Shown here: in pieces, positions 11,075 through 20,310 of the stretch
Numbering within the stretch: the first letter of the stretch is position 1
Layout of the letters: every line of letters starts with the position of its first letter
Source: Tiliqua scincoides
Taxonomy: Eukaryota > Chordata > Lepidosauria > Squamata > Scincidae
Direction: 5' to 3'
DNA length: 64,000 bases
NCBI RefSeq assembly: GCF_035046505.1
Contig: NC_089822.1
Coordinates: 81,761,659 to 81,825,658 of the forward strand
Notes under the pieces: model-generated
What the model was told of the DNA's origin: nothing
The model's database searches: none
The model's input: the letters and a program-made list of their open reading frames with translations, nothing else
Position numbers and translations under genes: made by a program

Positions 11075-11205
11075 TCAGGTTGCAGATTCATTCAGCTGCT
11101 TTTGTTGTTGCATCACCTGCTGTGGGTTATGCTAGAGAGAAAAAGAGAACTGGTCATAACTCCCCATTAATTAAGCAAAGTCTTTTAGAAGTCATTCTTT
11201 GAAAA
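11075..11205 (-). repeat. IFN flank block Y, copy 3 (no IFN attached)
   Basis: Landmarks are GATTCATTCAGCTGCTTTTG, then CACCTGCTGTGGGTTATGCT, then TAGAAGTCATTCTTTGAAAA. It is closest to Y1. The IFN expected beyond it is absent. Confidence 0.65.
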
Positions 11206-11364
11206 ACCCAACATAGAAGATTTTAAAACAGTTGTACTAGGATTTTTTACTTTTCCGAAGAATGATGGATGACTTTCTTCAGAATCTTTCAGTGACTCAA
11301 AGATAGCAGAATGTTTGGGGTGGAAGAATATTTTGGGGGGTGTATGGATTCAATCTGTGTGTCT

Positions 11365-11515
11365 CAGTGGCAGCACTAGGATTCGTGTCATCCGGTGCGG
11401 GAGGCCTGCGCATCACCCCATGCAGTGGGCAATGCAACACCCCAGGTGGTAGGCGTGGTGATGTACCATCGCCCCGCCCCCACTGGTTTTTTGTGTGACT
11501 GTATTGCTGTGAAAG
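11365..11515 (+). mobile_element. hAT element (CAGTGGC family), left part, cut at the breakpoint
   Basis: It begins CAGTGGCAGCACTAGG and matches 29289 onward in unit C. Similarity ends between about 11500 and 11520, where a different hAT end begins. Confidence 0.7.
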
Positions 11516-11519
11516 AACA

Positions 11520-11589
11520 TCCCGCGCCGCCCCTTTGAGTTCCTGGCGCCTCCGTAAAGAGCCGCGCCCTCACAGTTTGAATAACACTA
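11520..11589 (-). mobile_element. Left end of the split hAT element
   Basis: On the minus strand the end reads TAGTGTTATTCAAACTG and continues into a GC-rich interior. The adjacent CCTTACGG at 11590-11597 is its target duplication. The partner end is at 16727. Confidence 0.75.
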
Positions 11590-11597
11590 CCTTACGG

Positions 11598-12540
11598 CAT
11601 TCCTTCTACTGTTTATTTATTGTATCGATATAAAAGGTTTTTATACCACTTTTCCAACACTCAAAGCTATGTAATGCCAGGTGTGTCATTGGCATAACAT
11701 TTTCCTGGCATCGGGCATGTTCATTACCTTAAGGGGGGGTTTAGAATTTGGTTTCCGTTGAGTCCTGCTTGTCTCTCCCACATCCCACCCATGTCCCTCC
11801 CACATCATATCCCATCTCCTCCCCATGGTGCCCTCTCCGCTGGTGGGGTTGCACTGGTATCCAAGCTGTGTCTAGGTTATGTCAGCAAGGCATTTTCCAA
11901 TGTTGTGCTAGCGTCTGTTGAGCATCCATTGGTGGGGGCCTTCTGAGCTGATGGGGCTGTTCTTACACTGGTGTACATGAAGAAATGTGATATCTATCAG
12001 AAATTGAATAAGGTGATACTTCCCAATGTAGGAATGAAGGGAACACAACAGGTTTATATCCAGTGTGAGATCAGTGAGTCTAACATCACAACATTCCTAA
12101 GATTAAAAAAAACAAACACATTCTCATTTGTGATGATTCCAACTTAATGTAGAGGGCTTCAGTCCGTATCATAAAATTTTCCTAACTTTTGCATTAGCAG
12201 TACAGCACACTGTAGTTTCACATTTGCAGTGAGTACAATCTAATTTAAAAATCACTTCAATTTGTAATTAAAATGTTTCAGAAAAACTGCACCATAACAA
12301 CTTGCATAAAGATGGTGGAACACCTTTAGTTGCTGAATCGTTCTATCTCATCTTATTTAAGACAAGGAATATGAACAACTTATGATTTTGATATGACAAG
12401 ATGAAGTCTGAGAAGCTCAGAGTTGGACTGGTAAAAGATTCTGATTTTTCCAATCAACAATATTATAATTTGACTTCATTGTCAAATATGAAAAAGGAAA
12501 AAGAAAATCTGTTCCTAAAAGTTATATCATCTCAGAATAG
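11598..12540. other. Spacer upstream of the inverted IFN promoter
   Basis: Mostly AT-rich sequence with no gene. From about 12510 (AATCTGTTCC ... CAGAATAGTGTTTTGGG) it aligns weakly with the region upstream of the unit A promoter. Confidence 0.4.
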
Positions 12541-12560
12541 TGTTTTGGGTATAAATGATG

Positions 12561-12652
12561 GAAGGAGAAAAGTGAAAGTAGATTATTTTGAGAGGGGGAA
12601 ACTTTCAGAAACTGGAAATGAAAAAGGAAAAGTTCTTTCCTCAATTTAAATA
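12561..12652 (+). promoter_or_regulatory. Proximal promoter of the inverted IFN, IFNB-like order
   Basis: In order toward the gene: GAGAAAAGTGAAAGTA (12565-12580), close to the IRF-binding PRDIII/PRDI elements; GGGGGAAACTTTC (12594-12606), a partial NF-kappaB/PRDII-like site; a GAAA-rich run with GAAACTGGAAATGAAA (12608-12623); and a TATA-like TTTAAATA (12645-12652). The ATG is about 104 bp beyond the TATA-like box. IRF sites, then kappaB, then TATA is the order known from mammalian IFNB. The sequence between box and sites aligns poorly with the promoters of the other two copies. Confidence 0.7.
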
Positions 12653-12755
12653 CAAGTGATGGTCCAAAGATGCACCACAGGCCAGAACATCCTCCTCGAG
12701 ATCCAATCTCCAAGATTCTGCACTTTGGTCAAGAGCACACACCATCATCTCCAAA

Positions 12756-13337
12756 ATGATCACAAAGGGGTGCCTGCTTGTGTGTCTAGCGGTGCTCTTC
12801 TGCACTGAAATCTCAGCTCAGGACTGCAGCAATTTTCTTGAGAGGCTACAAGATGAAAACAAGGGCAACTTGAAACTTCTGCGGAGCAAGATGTGTCTCA
12901 TCGTTCACCTGCAATGCATGGAAGATGGAACTGAATTCTTGCCCAGCAAAGACATGCTCAGAAGCATTGACATGTCCCTGGAAGAGAATGCCAAAGTGGC
13001 CATTGAAGAAATCCTCCAGCAGACATCACTGATCTTCCGTCAAAACTATACCGAATCTGCATGGGATGAGACTTCCATGGACGTTTTCCAGAAAAGACTA
13101 GATGAGCAAATGAAAGATCTGAAAACATGCTTGAAAGTGGAGAGGCAGACTGGCATCATATCGCCAAGACTGCAGCAGTTCCAGTGCACCAGACTAAGAG
13201 TGAAGTCTCACTTCCAAAGAATCCAGGCCTTTCTGAGAGAGGAACAGTACAGCCAGTGTGCCTGGGAGAGTGTCCAGACCGAAGTTCATCATTGTTTTCT
13301 GCTGATCGACCAACTCCTCCAAAGGATTCAGCAATGA
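12756..13337 (+). CDS. Type I interferon, intronless (inverted middle copy)
   Basis: This 193-residue type I interferon has the same layout as the two minus-strand genes: signal peptide 1-21, NYT site at 97-99 and CAWE at 168-171. Aligned by eye it differs from the unit A gene at 19 residues and 26 nucleotides. Two changes create cysteines, C47 and C144, giving seven mature cysteines instead of five. C47 lies in the first helical region and C144 in the segment before the helix that leads to CAWE, so an added disulfide or a dimer contact is possible but unproven. The gene lies in a segment (about 11.59-16.73 kb) that appears inverted relative to its neighbours. Its 5' UTR, coding region and start of the 3' UTR closely match the other copies, but its promoter and outer flanks do not. 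The start is the ATG that opens the signal peptide. Confidence 0.95.
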   Translation: MITKGCLLVCLAVLFCTEISAQDCSNFLERLQDENKGNLKLLRSKMCLIVHLQCMEDGTEFLPSKDMLRSIDMSLEENAKVAIEEILQQTSLIFRQNYTESAWDETSMDVFQKRLDEQMKDLKTCLKVERQTGIISPRLQQFQCTRLRVKSHFQRIQAFLREEQYSQCAWESVQTEVHHCFLLIDQLLQRIQQ

Positions 13338-13370
13338 AGGTACAGAATATTTTAAATGTTGTACTTTTGT

Positions 13371-13376
13371 ATTAAA
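13371..13376 (+). terminator. Polyadenylation signal ATTAAA of the inverted IFN
   Basis: ATTAAA lies 34 bp past the stop, in the same context (TTTTGTATTAAACCAAA) as in the unit A gene. Obvious similarity between the two genes ends just beyond this point. Confidence 0.5.
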
Positions 13377-13444
13377 CCAAAAACAAAATTTCGTAGAAGT
13401 CAATTTAGGATGTATAGCCTACAAAATACAGTAAGTTCTTTTGG

Positions 13445-13525
13445 CTGCAATCCTATGTCTTTACTTGGGATCAGCCTTAATGGGACTTAGTTCTGACTAG
13501 AATGACATGCATAGGATTTTTTTGT
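13445..13525. mobile_element. Short palindromic element, CAATCCTATG family
   Basis: It runs from GGCTGCAATCCTATG to CATGCATAGGATT, nearly self-complementary. This family also occurs at 13805-13895, 15998-16085, 29775-29945 and 39725-40195. Confidence 0.6.
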
Positions 13526-13639
13526 TGCATCAGTTACAACAAAGCACTTTTTGCTGTGCTCAAAATTCATCAAAAGTTTTTTCCCAACAGATTCTTAATC
13601 TTTGCCACCAATGTCACTTCCAGCTATTTGCAATGATCA

Positions 13640-13800
13640 GGTCTAATTCCAGGTCTCATTGCCTTTGCCTACCTCAGTGAGATATTCTGTAGCTACCCTA
13701 ACCTCGGAGAAGAACATTCAGGGCTGTTGGGAGGCATTTGTCACTCACAGAACAGCTTTGGATACATTATGTAATTCATTCTGTCATTTTCATCACATGA
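13640..13800 (+). repeat. Diverged 3' flank of the inverted IFN
   Basis: The landmarks GAGAAGAACATTCAGGGCTG and TTCTGTCATTTTCATCACA align with the minus strand of 6690-6880 downstream of the unit A gene. Similarity is clearly lower than in the gene itself. Confidence 0.65.
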
Positions 13801-13804
13801 TTCA

Positions 13805-13895
13805 CAGTGCAATCTTATGCATGTCTACTCAGATGTTAGCTCTTTTATGCTTCTCAGCACGTAAACTCAGGTACATAGGCATAGGATTGCAGAAT
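13805..13895. mobile_element. Short palindromic element, CAATCCTATG family
   Basis: It starts GTGCAATCTTATGCATG and ends GGCATAGGATTGCAG. Confidence 0.55.
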
Positions 13896-13984
13896 GTTGT
13901 GATAAGTATGTCAAAAATGAAAATGTTTTCTATTTCAGATAATGACCTTAACGTTCAGATTTATGGGCTTTTAACAACTTCTCT

Positions 13985-14045
13985 GTTTCTTTTTAGCTTT
14001 CAAGAGAAGTCAGCGAGTGATGCACTGACAACAGCGGAATGAGTT
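13985..14045 (+). repeat. IFN flank block Y, inverted copy
   Basis: AGTCAGCGAGTGATGCACTG and ACAGCGGAATGAG are the reverse-strand match of Y2. It lies about 0.65 kb past the stop, the same side as in units A and C. Confidence 0.6.
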
Positions 14046-14448
14046 TGCCACTTGGACAGAGCTTCAGAATCATTCCCCTTCCTCTGTATTCCTGCCCTGC
14101 AAATTCCTCTTCCCTTTCTCCTTTCATGTGTTCCTCAGTGGCATCACTGCGCTACAATCCCTTGCAGGGTTATCTCTGATTAAGAACTGCTGAGCACAGC
14201 AGCAGCAAAACCTCCAAGGAAACCTGGACATATTTCCACTGCTTGTTCATAATATTGCCCCATTCATAATCAACTGGGGAAGAAAAACACTCCCAAGGTG
14301 TAGCACACACCAAGGGATTAACAGAGTTTTGCGCTTGAGAAGGGCGGCACTTTGCAATCTCAGGGAAACGATTTTGATACGGTGTGCAAATTATGACATA
14401 CTGTAGTTTTATCTGTTATCTGTTTTAAATCTTGACTTTTTAAAACTT

Positions 14449-14665
14449 TTTAAAACCACTGTGAAAATGTTATTTATTTGCAGTCAGTATGTATGCTTTT
14501 TAAAATCACTTTTTAAAACCACTGTGAAAATGTTATTTATTTGCAGTCAGTATGTATGCTGGTCAACTTATTTATTAACTTTTTTCTATTATTTATAATA
14601 TGCCTTGCTTTTGGAAAGTTTAAACTGTTACTACTATTAAAAACATGAAGTGGAAGCAACATGGC
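14449..14665 (+). repeat. IFN flank block Z, inverted copy, with a local 62-bp tandem duplication
   Basis: CTGGTCAACTTATTTATTAA and GAAGTGGAAGCAACATGG are the reverse-strand match of Z2. Before it, AAAACCACTGTGAAAATGTT and the next 30 bp occur twice in a row. Confidence 0.6.
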
Positions 14666-14669
14666 GACC

Positions 14670-15990
14670 TGATGAGTATTTCAATTACATCAGTACTCAC
14701 ACTACAGTTGGGTCGATTTCCATTTTTTTGCCCAATTCAACACACAAGCTCTAAGGTCCAAATCTGATTGGGGCCTTGCACTGCGGGAATGAGCGCTGTG
14801 GCAGCACAAGTTGCAGAAGCCAGGCCACTGCTGAAAACAGTGAGAGGTGTGGTGCTCACAGCTGGGGGCCCTCAGGGGCTCCACAGGCAGTAGGAAGTGA
14901 GAGGCAGATGCAGGCTATGACTGGGGAAGGGGAGTCACGGAGCATCTGAGTTTCCTTCAGATGACACACAAGTGCTTGTCAAATGCATCTGAACCAACAA
15001 GACAGCACTGTTTCTGTGATGCATTCCATGTGACTTGGACACTTTGTGAATGATGCAACCAACGGCTTCAACTCTGCAGCAAAGATCCAATGTGATCTAC
15101 AAACGGTGATATCTATCATATCTACCCTTTTCAGACAGATACAGTTGGGTCAATTTTAATTTTTTGCTTAAGTCAAAACACACACTTCTCTATGTTCTTG
15201 CCATAATCTGACCCTTCACTTCTGTAGTCTTTTTCTTGGCAAAACTCTACTTTGTGCCCTGGTCATCTCTTGTTTGGCTATAGTAACCACTGATTTTCTG
15301 TTGGTTCACCTTGACCCCCATCCCCCACTAAGCTTATTCTTCACCACATATCACATATTGCAATGAAGGTACAGCAGACTTTACAGCAGGTTGGCACAAA
15401 GGAGGCTGGAACCATCAAGTGGAACTCCTGGGAAGACAGGAGGACTGAAAGGACAGCCCATGGGGAGATGAGGTGGAATGGAGAGTGAGAGAGGAGAGTC
15501 CATGAGCAGAAGGACAAAAAGAATGAGGAAAGAATAAACCAGCAGAGGGGGACAGCTGGGACTGGGGAGGAACGGCAGAGGCAGAGTTCAGAGGCTGGAG
15601 AACGGGTCAGTGAAAACCTGAGAGAGAGCAGAGGGAAGAGGCCAGTGGAGGCCAGAAGCCAGAGAAGGAGCAGGAAAGTGGGGAGAGACTTTGAAGATAC
15701 AAGAACAAGAGTGGAGAATGAGCAAGAGGAAGCAAGACTGGACAGAGATCAGGGAAAGAGCAGGTACAAAGCTTCTCACTTTCCTCCCCCTCCCCTTAAA
15801 GTTGTTTCCATGCAGTTGGCAAAGGGGGAGGTGAGAGATAAGCACACAGTTTACTTGACCAGGAGCAGAAAAGGGGTACTGTTTTTAAAGTGATTTATTA
15901 ATCTTGTTGTTTGACTGAAGAGGAGAGTCTATATTTTTAAAGTCATGAATCTTGCTATTTGAAGGGAATACTTATCAGCCATTGATGAAG
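14670..15990. other. Unassigned spacer with a purine-rich tract
   Basis: I recognise no gene. About 15400-15760 is strongly purine-rich on the plus strand (AGGAG/GAGA-type wording), probably a degenerate simple repeat. Confidence 0.4.
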
Positions 15991-15997
15991 TGATTGC

Positions 15998-16085
15998 CAG
16001 CCCAATCCTATCCACACTTTCCTGGGAGTAAGGCCCGTTGATTCTAATGGGACTCACTTCTGAGTGGACATGCATAGGCTTGAGC
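15998..16085. mobile_element. Short palindromic element, CAATCCTATG family
   Basis: GCCCAATCCTATCCACACTT through CATGCATAGGCTTGAGC, self-complementary in outline. Confidence 0.6.
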
Positions 16086-16449
16086 TGTGCATCTCCTAGT
16101 CTAGGAGACAAATCAGCTTCCTAACCAAACCCTTATCAGCTCTGATATATTTTCAAGGTCAATTTTTGTTTTCCCCACCAGCTGCTGGAAAAATTTAATT
16201 TCATTAAATTAATAAAGAGTTCAGTCCTATCCAAGGAGAATGGGAGAAATGACTAGTTGGATTGGGGTCCACAAGGGTGTGTGTGTGTAATGTTGGTCAG
16301 ACTGGTTGTTCACAAAGTTCATTTGATAAAACAATTCTATTGGTATGCTTACAAAGTTTAAAAAAATGAGTCTTCCTGGACCAGACAAAATCTGCCTACT
16401 CCAGCATCCTGTCTCCAACAGTGATCAGCAGCTGATCATTTATAAAGCA

Positions 16450-16727
16450 TGTATATTGCTGTGTATTAATAATATATATTTTAAGATCTGCATTTAATTA
16501 ATGATATAATCAATATAATTAATATTAATATAGTTAATATATATTTAATATTATATTTTAATAAATATAATATTATATTATAGTTAATATATTTAATATA
16601 GTTAATATTTCTGGCCACTTCCTGTTTAATGATGTCACTTCCAGCCCTCAGGAACATGATGGGGAGTCATGGCCAACAGCCACGGGGGTCAAGGGAGCCA
16701 CTGGCCGGAAAAGTTTGAGTACCACTG
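16450..16727 (+). mobile_element. Right end of the split hAT element, with an AT-rich interior
   Basis: It ends AAAAGTTTGAGTACCACTG at 16727, followed by the target duplication CCGTAAGG (16728-16735). About 16450-16610 is almost pure A/T, and its left limit is uncertain. Confidence 0.65.
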
Positions 16728-16735
16728 CCGTAAGG

Positions 16736-17127
16736 AATGAGGAAGGGAAAAACAGGAGTGAAAATCTTGTAACCCACACACTACCCAAGGACAGAGCGTA
16801 AGATAGAAATGACATTTGGCAGCCAATCACAGCATACCTACCCCAATGTCTAATTCCCTGCCAGAGAGACCACAGCTCAAGGTATATGGCACAGGGCCGT
16901 ACCTCTCTGACCACCTGCTGTGCACACCTCGAGCACACACACAAACCTGGGTAACAGCAACTTTGGGGAAAGTGCCTTTCTTTGCTTGAAATTTGGCAGG
17001 CTATAGTAACACGCTGTGTCTTCTCTGTTCAGCAAAAATGTGGGTGCAGCATCTGTTAATGTGGATATTAAAGCTAAATTTATCAGAGTGAAGTGGTTAA
17101 AGATTGCATGTTCTATCTCTTGGTGCA
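16736..17127. other. Unassigned spacer
   Basis: No gene or recognised repeat seen. Confidence 0.4.
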
Positions 17128-17240
17128 GGACTTGCTGGTAAAACTCATGCTGGAATCAATACAAGGGACATCCAACTTAAGAAACTTGAGAAGACTTGAA
17201 GGAGGAGGAGAAAACGAGTTAGAGAATCTTCTGGCTTAAC
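17128..17240 (-). repeat. IFN flank block X, copy left of unit C
   Basis: GGTGCAGGACTTGCTGGTAA and GTTAGAGAATCTTCT match block X at 6174-6275. Confidence 0.55.
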
Positions 17241-17461
17241 AATTTTTTTTCATCTCTCCAGAATATTTTCTTCTTCTTCTTCCATTCGTGGTTGGGTTTT
17301 TTTCCTCTTATGTAAAAGCTTACTTTGTTATTTCTGGTTTCAAAACGACATCTTACTAATCGTAATTGTTTTTGAAACAATTTAGTCACAGCAGAAGTAG
17401 GACAGCATGTTTTTCTTTCTAGGAATAGGAGGAATTGAGTAGAGATGAACTTATTTCAGAC

Positions 17462-17535
17462 TTTGGCTCAAGTTGCAGTTTCATTCAGCTGTTGGATTGC
17501 ACTTCATATTGCAGATTAAGCTGACCTTAGCTGGG
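17462..17535 (-). repeat. IFN flank block Y, copy left of unit C (no IFN attached)
   Basis: AGTTGCAGTTTCATTCAGCT and AGATTAAGCTGACC match block Y. Unit C begins 25 bp further on, and no IFN follows within the next 1.3 kb. Confidence 0.6.
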
Positions 17536-18211
17536 GCTAAGGAGAAAATTCTTGCACTCTTTTGGTCTTCGGTGGGGTATTCAATGTATGAATACCGTAC
17601 ACCTGTGTCGTTCTGTTTTAAAATGTTCACTGAGGTACTCTTTAGATGCAGCTACTTTTCTGTGATGTGATCCATGTGCAGCTGGTAGTTTTATACCAAT
17701 AATATGACCATGTGAATGCAGTAAGGATTGCATGGATCTTTCCTACAGTTGGCACCTCCTTGACTCTGGTTATGAAAGCACCAGCACTTCCAGTCATAAA
17801 AACGCATTCACTTGAACACTTAGTTGCACCCACAGATGTGATATTCACTATGCCCTGCATGCTTCTTTTGTAAATTGCAGGCACAGGAGCCCTCATCTGG
17901 ATTGGGACTGTGATGTGGAGGGAGGGGCTCTGGAATGTTTTGCACCTGTAATGGTCCAAGCCAGATCAGAGCCCCTTGCAACTGCTAGTGGATTTGGAGG
18001 AGAGTTTGACATTGATTGGTGCCGTTTCCTGAGTGGAGGCTTGTCTCTCTAAGCAGAAAAGGCCACGGGAACCCTTACTCTGCGGTATGTCTTTCTGGTT
18101 TAGTGGTACAGACAAGTGGATGAAGACAAGTAGAGGCAAAATGAGGAACTAAATGAAATATAGAAAATCAGTCATGCTTTGATTGGGACAATATGTAGAA
18201 TAAAACCACTG

Positions 18212-18212
<1 letters not shown>

Positions 18213-18253
<41 letters not shown>
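18213..18253. repeat. (CT)n microsatellite, unit C
   Basis: This is the counterpart of the run at 664-694, about 10 bp longer. Confidence 0.95.
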
Positions 18254-18257
<4 letters not shown>

Positions 18258-18549
18258 AGTGCTCAGGGGAAGCAAAGGAACAACACAAAACTATGACCAG
18301 CGAGGAACGACACTGTAGTACTTTGTTCCCATTGTGGTTTCAATCCTGATTACCCCCCCCCCGTGCACTTTTAAAAATAAGAAATAAACTATTGCTTCCA
18401 CCGCAAGAGGGATTCGGACCTTTTATGTAATGCCTGTAACAGTAACATGTGTGCATTTTTCCTCTGAAGAATTGGCAGATTGTTCCTGCTTTGGGAGGCA
18501 TTTCACGCCATCATGGGAGCAGAATAACTCTCAGAATTCAGAGCCTAAT

Positions 18550-18715
18550 GGCCCAATCCTATCCAATTTTCCAGTGCCAGTGCAGCCATGCCAATGAGGC
18601 TTGCACTGTATGCTGTGGTGTGGAGGCAGTCACAGAGGCCTCCTCATAATATGAGAACATTTGTTCCCTTACCTCAGGGCTGCGCCAGAGTTGGAAAGTT
18701 GGATAGGATTGGGCC
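18550..18715. mobile_element. Short terminal-inverted-repeat element (MITE), unit C
   Basis: This is the duplicated counterpart of the element at 995-1160, with the same termini. Confidence 0.7.
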
Positions 18716-19253
18716 CTAAGGATGCAACTCCTGGCAGCAAGCCCCACTGAATACAGCAGGACTCACCTTCAAAGAAACATACACAAGATAATGCAGACCC
18801 CCTCTTTTTACCATGTCCAATGCTTCACGTTACTCAGCTATATGAAGTAATTGAAATTAGCCATTTTGCTTGGAGTTACAGTTTTTAACAGAAATAATAT
18901 TTCCCATTTTCAATCACTGAATATATACATAAATTAAATACATGCGTTCAAGTTGACCAGCAATACAAATACTGATAGCAGTTACCAGTATACAAATTAC
19001 ATCTTTGCAGTGTCTTAAGAGGATATTGTGGAAGCTTGAAAAGCGCAAGAGCTGTTTGGCAAGGTTGGTCATTGCACTAGGAAGAGAAATGGACAGTTCT
19101 CTGAGTTTCTCTCATAGAATAACACCAAACGGGGATAAAAGCCTATTTGAAGAAAAGGGTATTTATAGTCAATCTGTCTGTTTAAACTGCCTTAAGCCTA
19201 TGAGACTAAAGCCTATGGGTCTACAAGAAAGACAGCCTATAAATACTGTAATC

Positions 19254-19935
19254 CTGTGGTTTGCAAACTCTCCAGGAGTTTGAAACCCGCAGTAAGTCTT
19301 GGTGGGGGCGGGGGGGAGGCAGCAGGGGCAGGGGGAAGGCAGCGACGCGATTCCCAGGATTGCATCGCTCAGGGGGCTTTAGGAACTGGGATGCACTCAC
19401 CATCGCTGTGTGCAGGGCGCCCTGCGTGAGCACCTCCCGGGCGCCCCAGGTCAGGGAAGTGGAAAGTGGAGCGATCTGCTCTGCCTCGCAAAAGTGGAAG
19501 CGGAGCGCAATTGCCCCACTCTCCCTCTCCCTGACCTGGGGAGCCCTGCAGGCGCTCGCGCAGGGATCTCCACACACAGGGATGGCTGCTGCAGGGACTG
19601 GAGGGTGCACCCCAGTCCCTGCAGCCCCGTCAGAAGGGAAAGTGGAGCGATCATGCTCCGCTTCCGGTTTTGCGGAGCGGGGTGCGATCGTTCCGCTTTC
19701 ACATTTCCTGACCTGGGGAGCCCTGTCGAAGGTTGCGCAGGGTTCCCCGCACCCCTTGGAGGCTGCAGGAGGCTTGGGCAAGTGCACCCAAGCCTCTGCA
19801 GCCCCCCTGAGCGGCGTGCTTCACACTATCATGGAGCTGCCTTTCCCCGTCTCCTGGCTGCCACCGCCCCTTAAGGGGGCAGAGGCCAGGACCCACAAGC
19901 TGGGGCATCGCCACACCCCAGTTTGAATACCACTG
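19254..19935. mobile_element. hAT non-autonomous fold-back element, long copy
   Basis: The ends are CTGTGGTTTGCAAACTC and CAGTTTGAATACCACTG, with perfect 8-bp target duplications CTGTAATC (19246-19253 and 19936-19943). The interior is GC-rich and partly self-complementary (GTGGAGCGATC-type motifs facing each other). It is the fuller form of 1699-1979. Confidence 0.85.
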
Positions 19936-20015
19936 CTGTAATCAATAAAATAAGGGTTCATTGGCTGCAGCGGCTCAGCCAGAGGCAAGGGGAAGCTGTT
20001 CCCGTTATCCCTCGG

Positions 20016-20310
20016 CAGTGGTGTCACTAGGATTTGCGTCACCCGGTGCGGGACGCACTGCGTGTCACCCCATGTAGTGGGTGGGGCAACGCCCCAGGTG
20101 GGCGTGGTGATGTACCATTGCCCCACCCCCACCAGTTTTTTGGCTGTACCTTTTGTTAGAACACAGATATTTCAATGTGGATTGTTTCATTGCATTCTGC
20201 ATGAAATTACGCATTGATTGATATATAACATGATGGTCTTATTCCTCCAAACTCTGATTTTAGTGATTTTGAAATCTTGTAGTCTCTCTCACACACACCC
20301 TGTGTCAACT
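20016..20310 (+). mobile_element. hAT element (CAGTGGC family), left part, unit C
   Basis: This is the duplicated counterpart of 2060-2355, again lacking the right end before block W. Confidence 0.65.

Larger units (their letters stand above)
1..11515. repeat. Unit A of a segmental duplication
   Basis: Base 1 aligns with base 17560, and the match runs nearly continuously to about 11500/29430. In a 330-bp stretch compared by eye (from 7022 and from 24484) I saw about seven substitutions, near 2%. The left end is cut by the window, so the true start is unknown. The right end falls inside a hAT element and coincides with the proposed inversion breakpoint. Differences from unit C include a shorter hAT copy at 1699-1979, an extra 257 bp near 4.2-4.5 kb, and no LTR insertion near 11.2 kb. 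Confidence 0.95.
11590..16735. other. Inverted segment bounded by the two ends of one split hAT element
   Basis: The left edge reads CCTTACGG (11590-11597), the reverse complement of CCGTAAGG at the right edge (16728-16735). Next to each copy, on its outer side at the left edge and inner side at the right edge, is a hAT terminal repeat: TAGTGTTATTCAAACTG (minus strand, ending at 11589) and GTTTGAGTACCACTG (ending at 16727). A hAT insertion normally has these two ends facing each other with an 8-bp target duplication outside. Here one end is flipped and 5.1 kb away, as expected if everything between a break inside the element and a second break at the edge of unit A was inverted. Confidence 0.75.

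Noticed and set aside
13127-13375. 82-aa second frame inside the IFN gene (also 7463-7660 and 24874-25122 on the minus strand)
   Set aside because: It is an alternate-frame shadow of the interferon coding sequence. Its presence in all copies follows from their identity.
16450-16610. AT-rich tract considered as a replication origin or matrix attachment site
   Set aside because: It is simple TTAATATA-type repetition at the end of a transposon, with nothing specific to support such a role.
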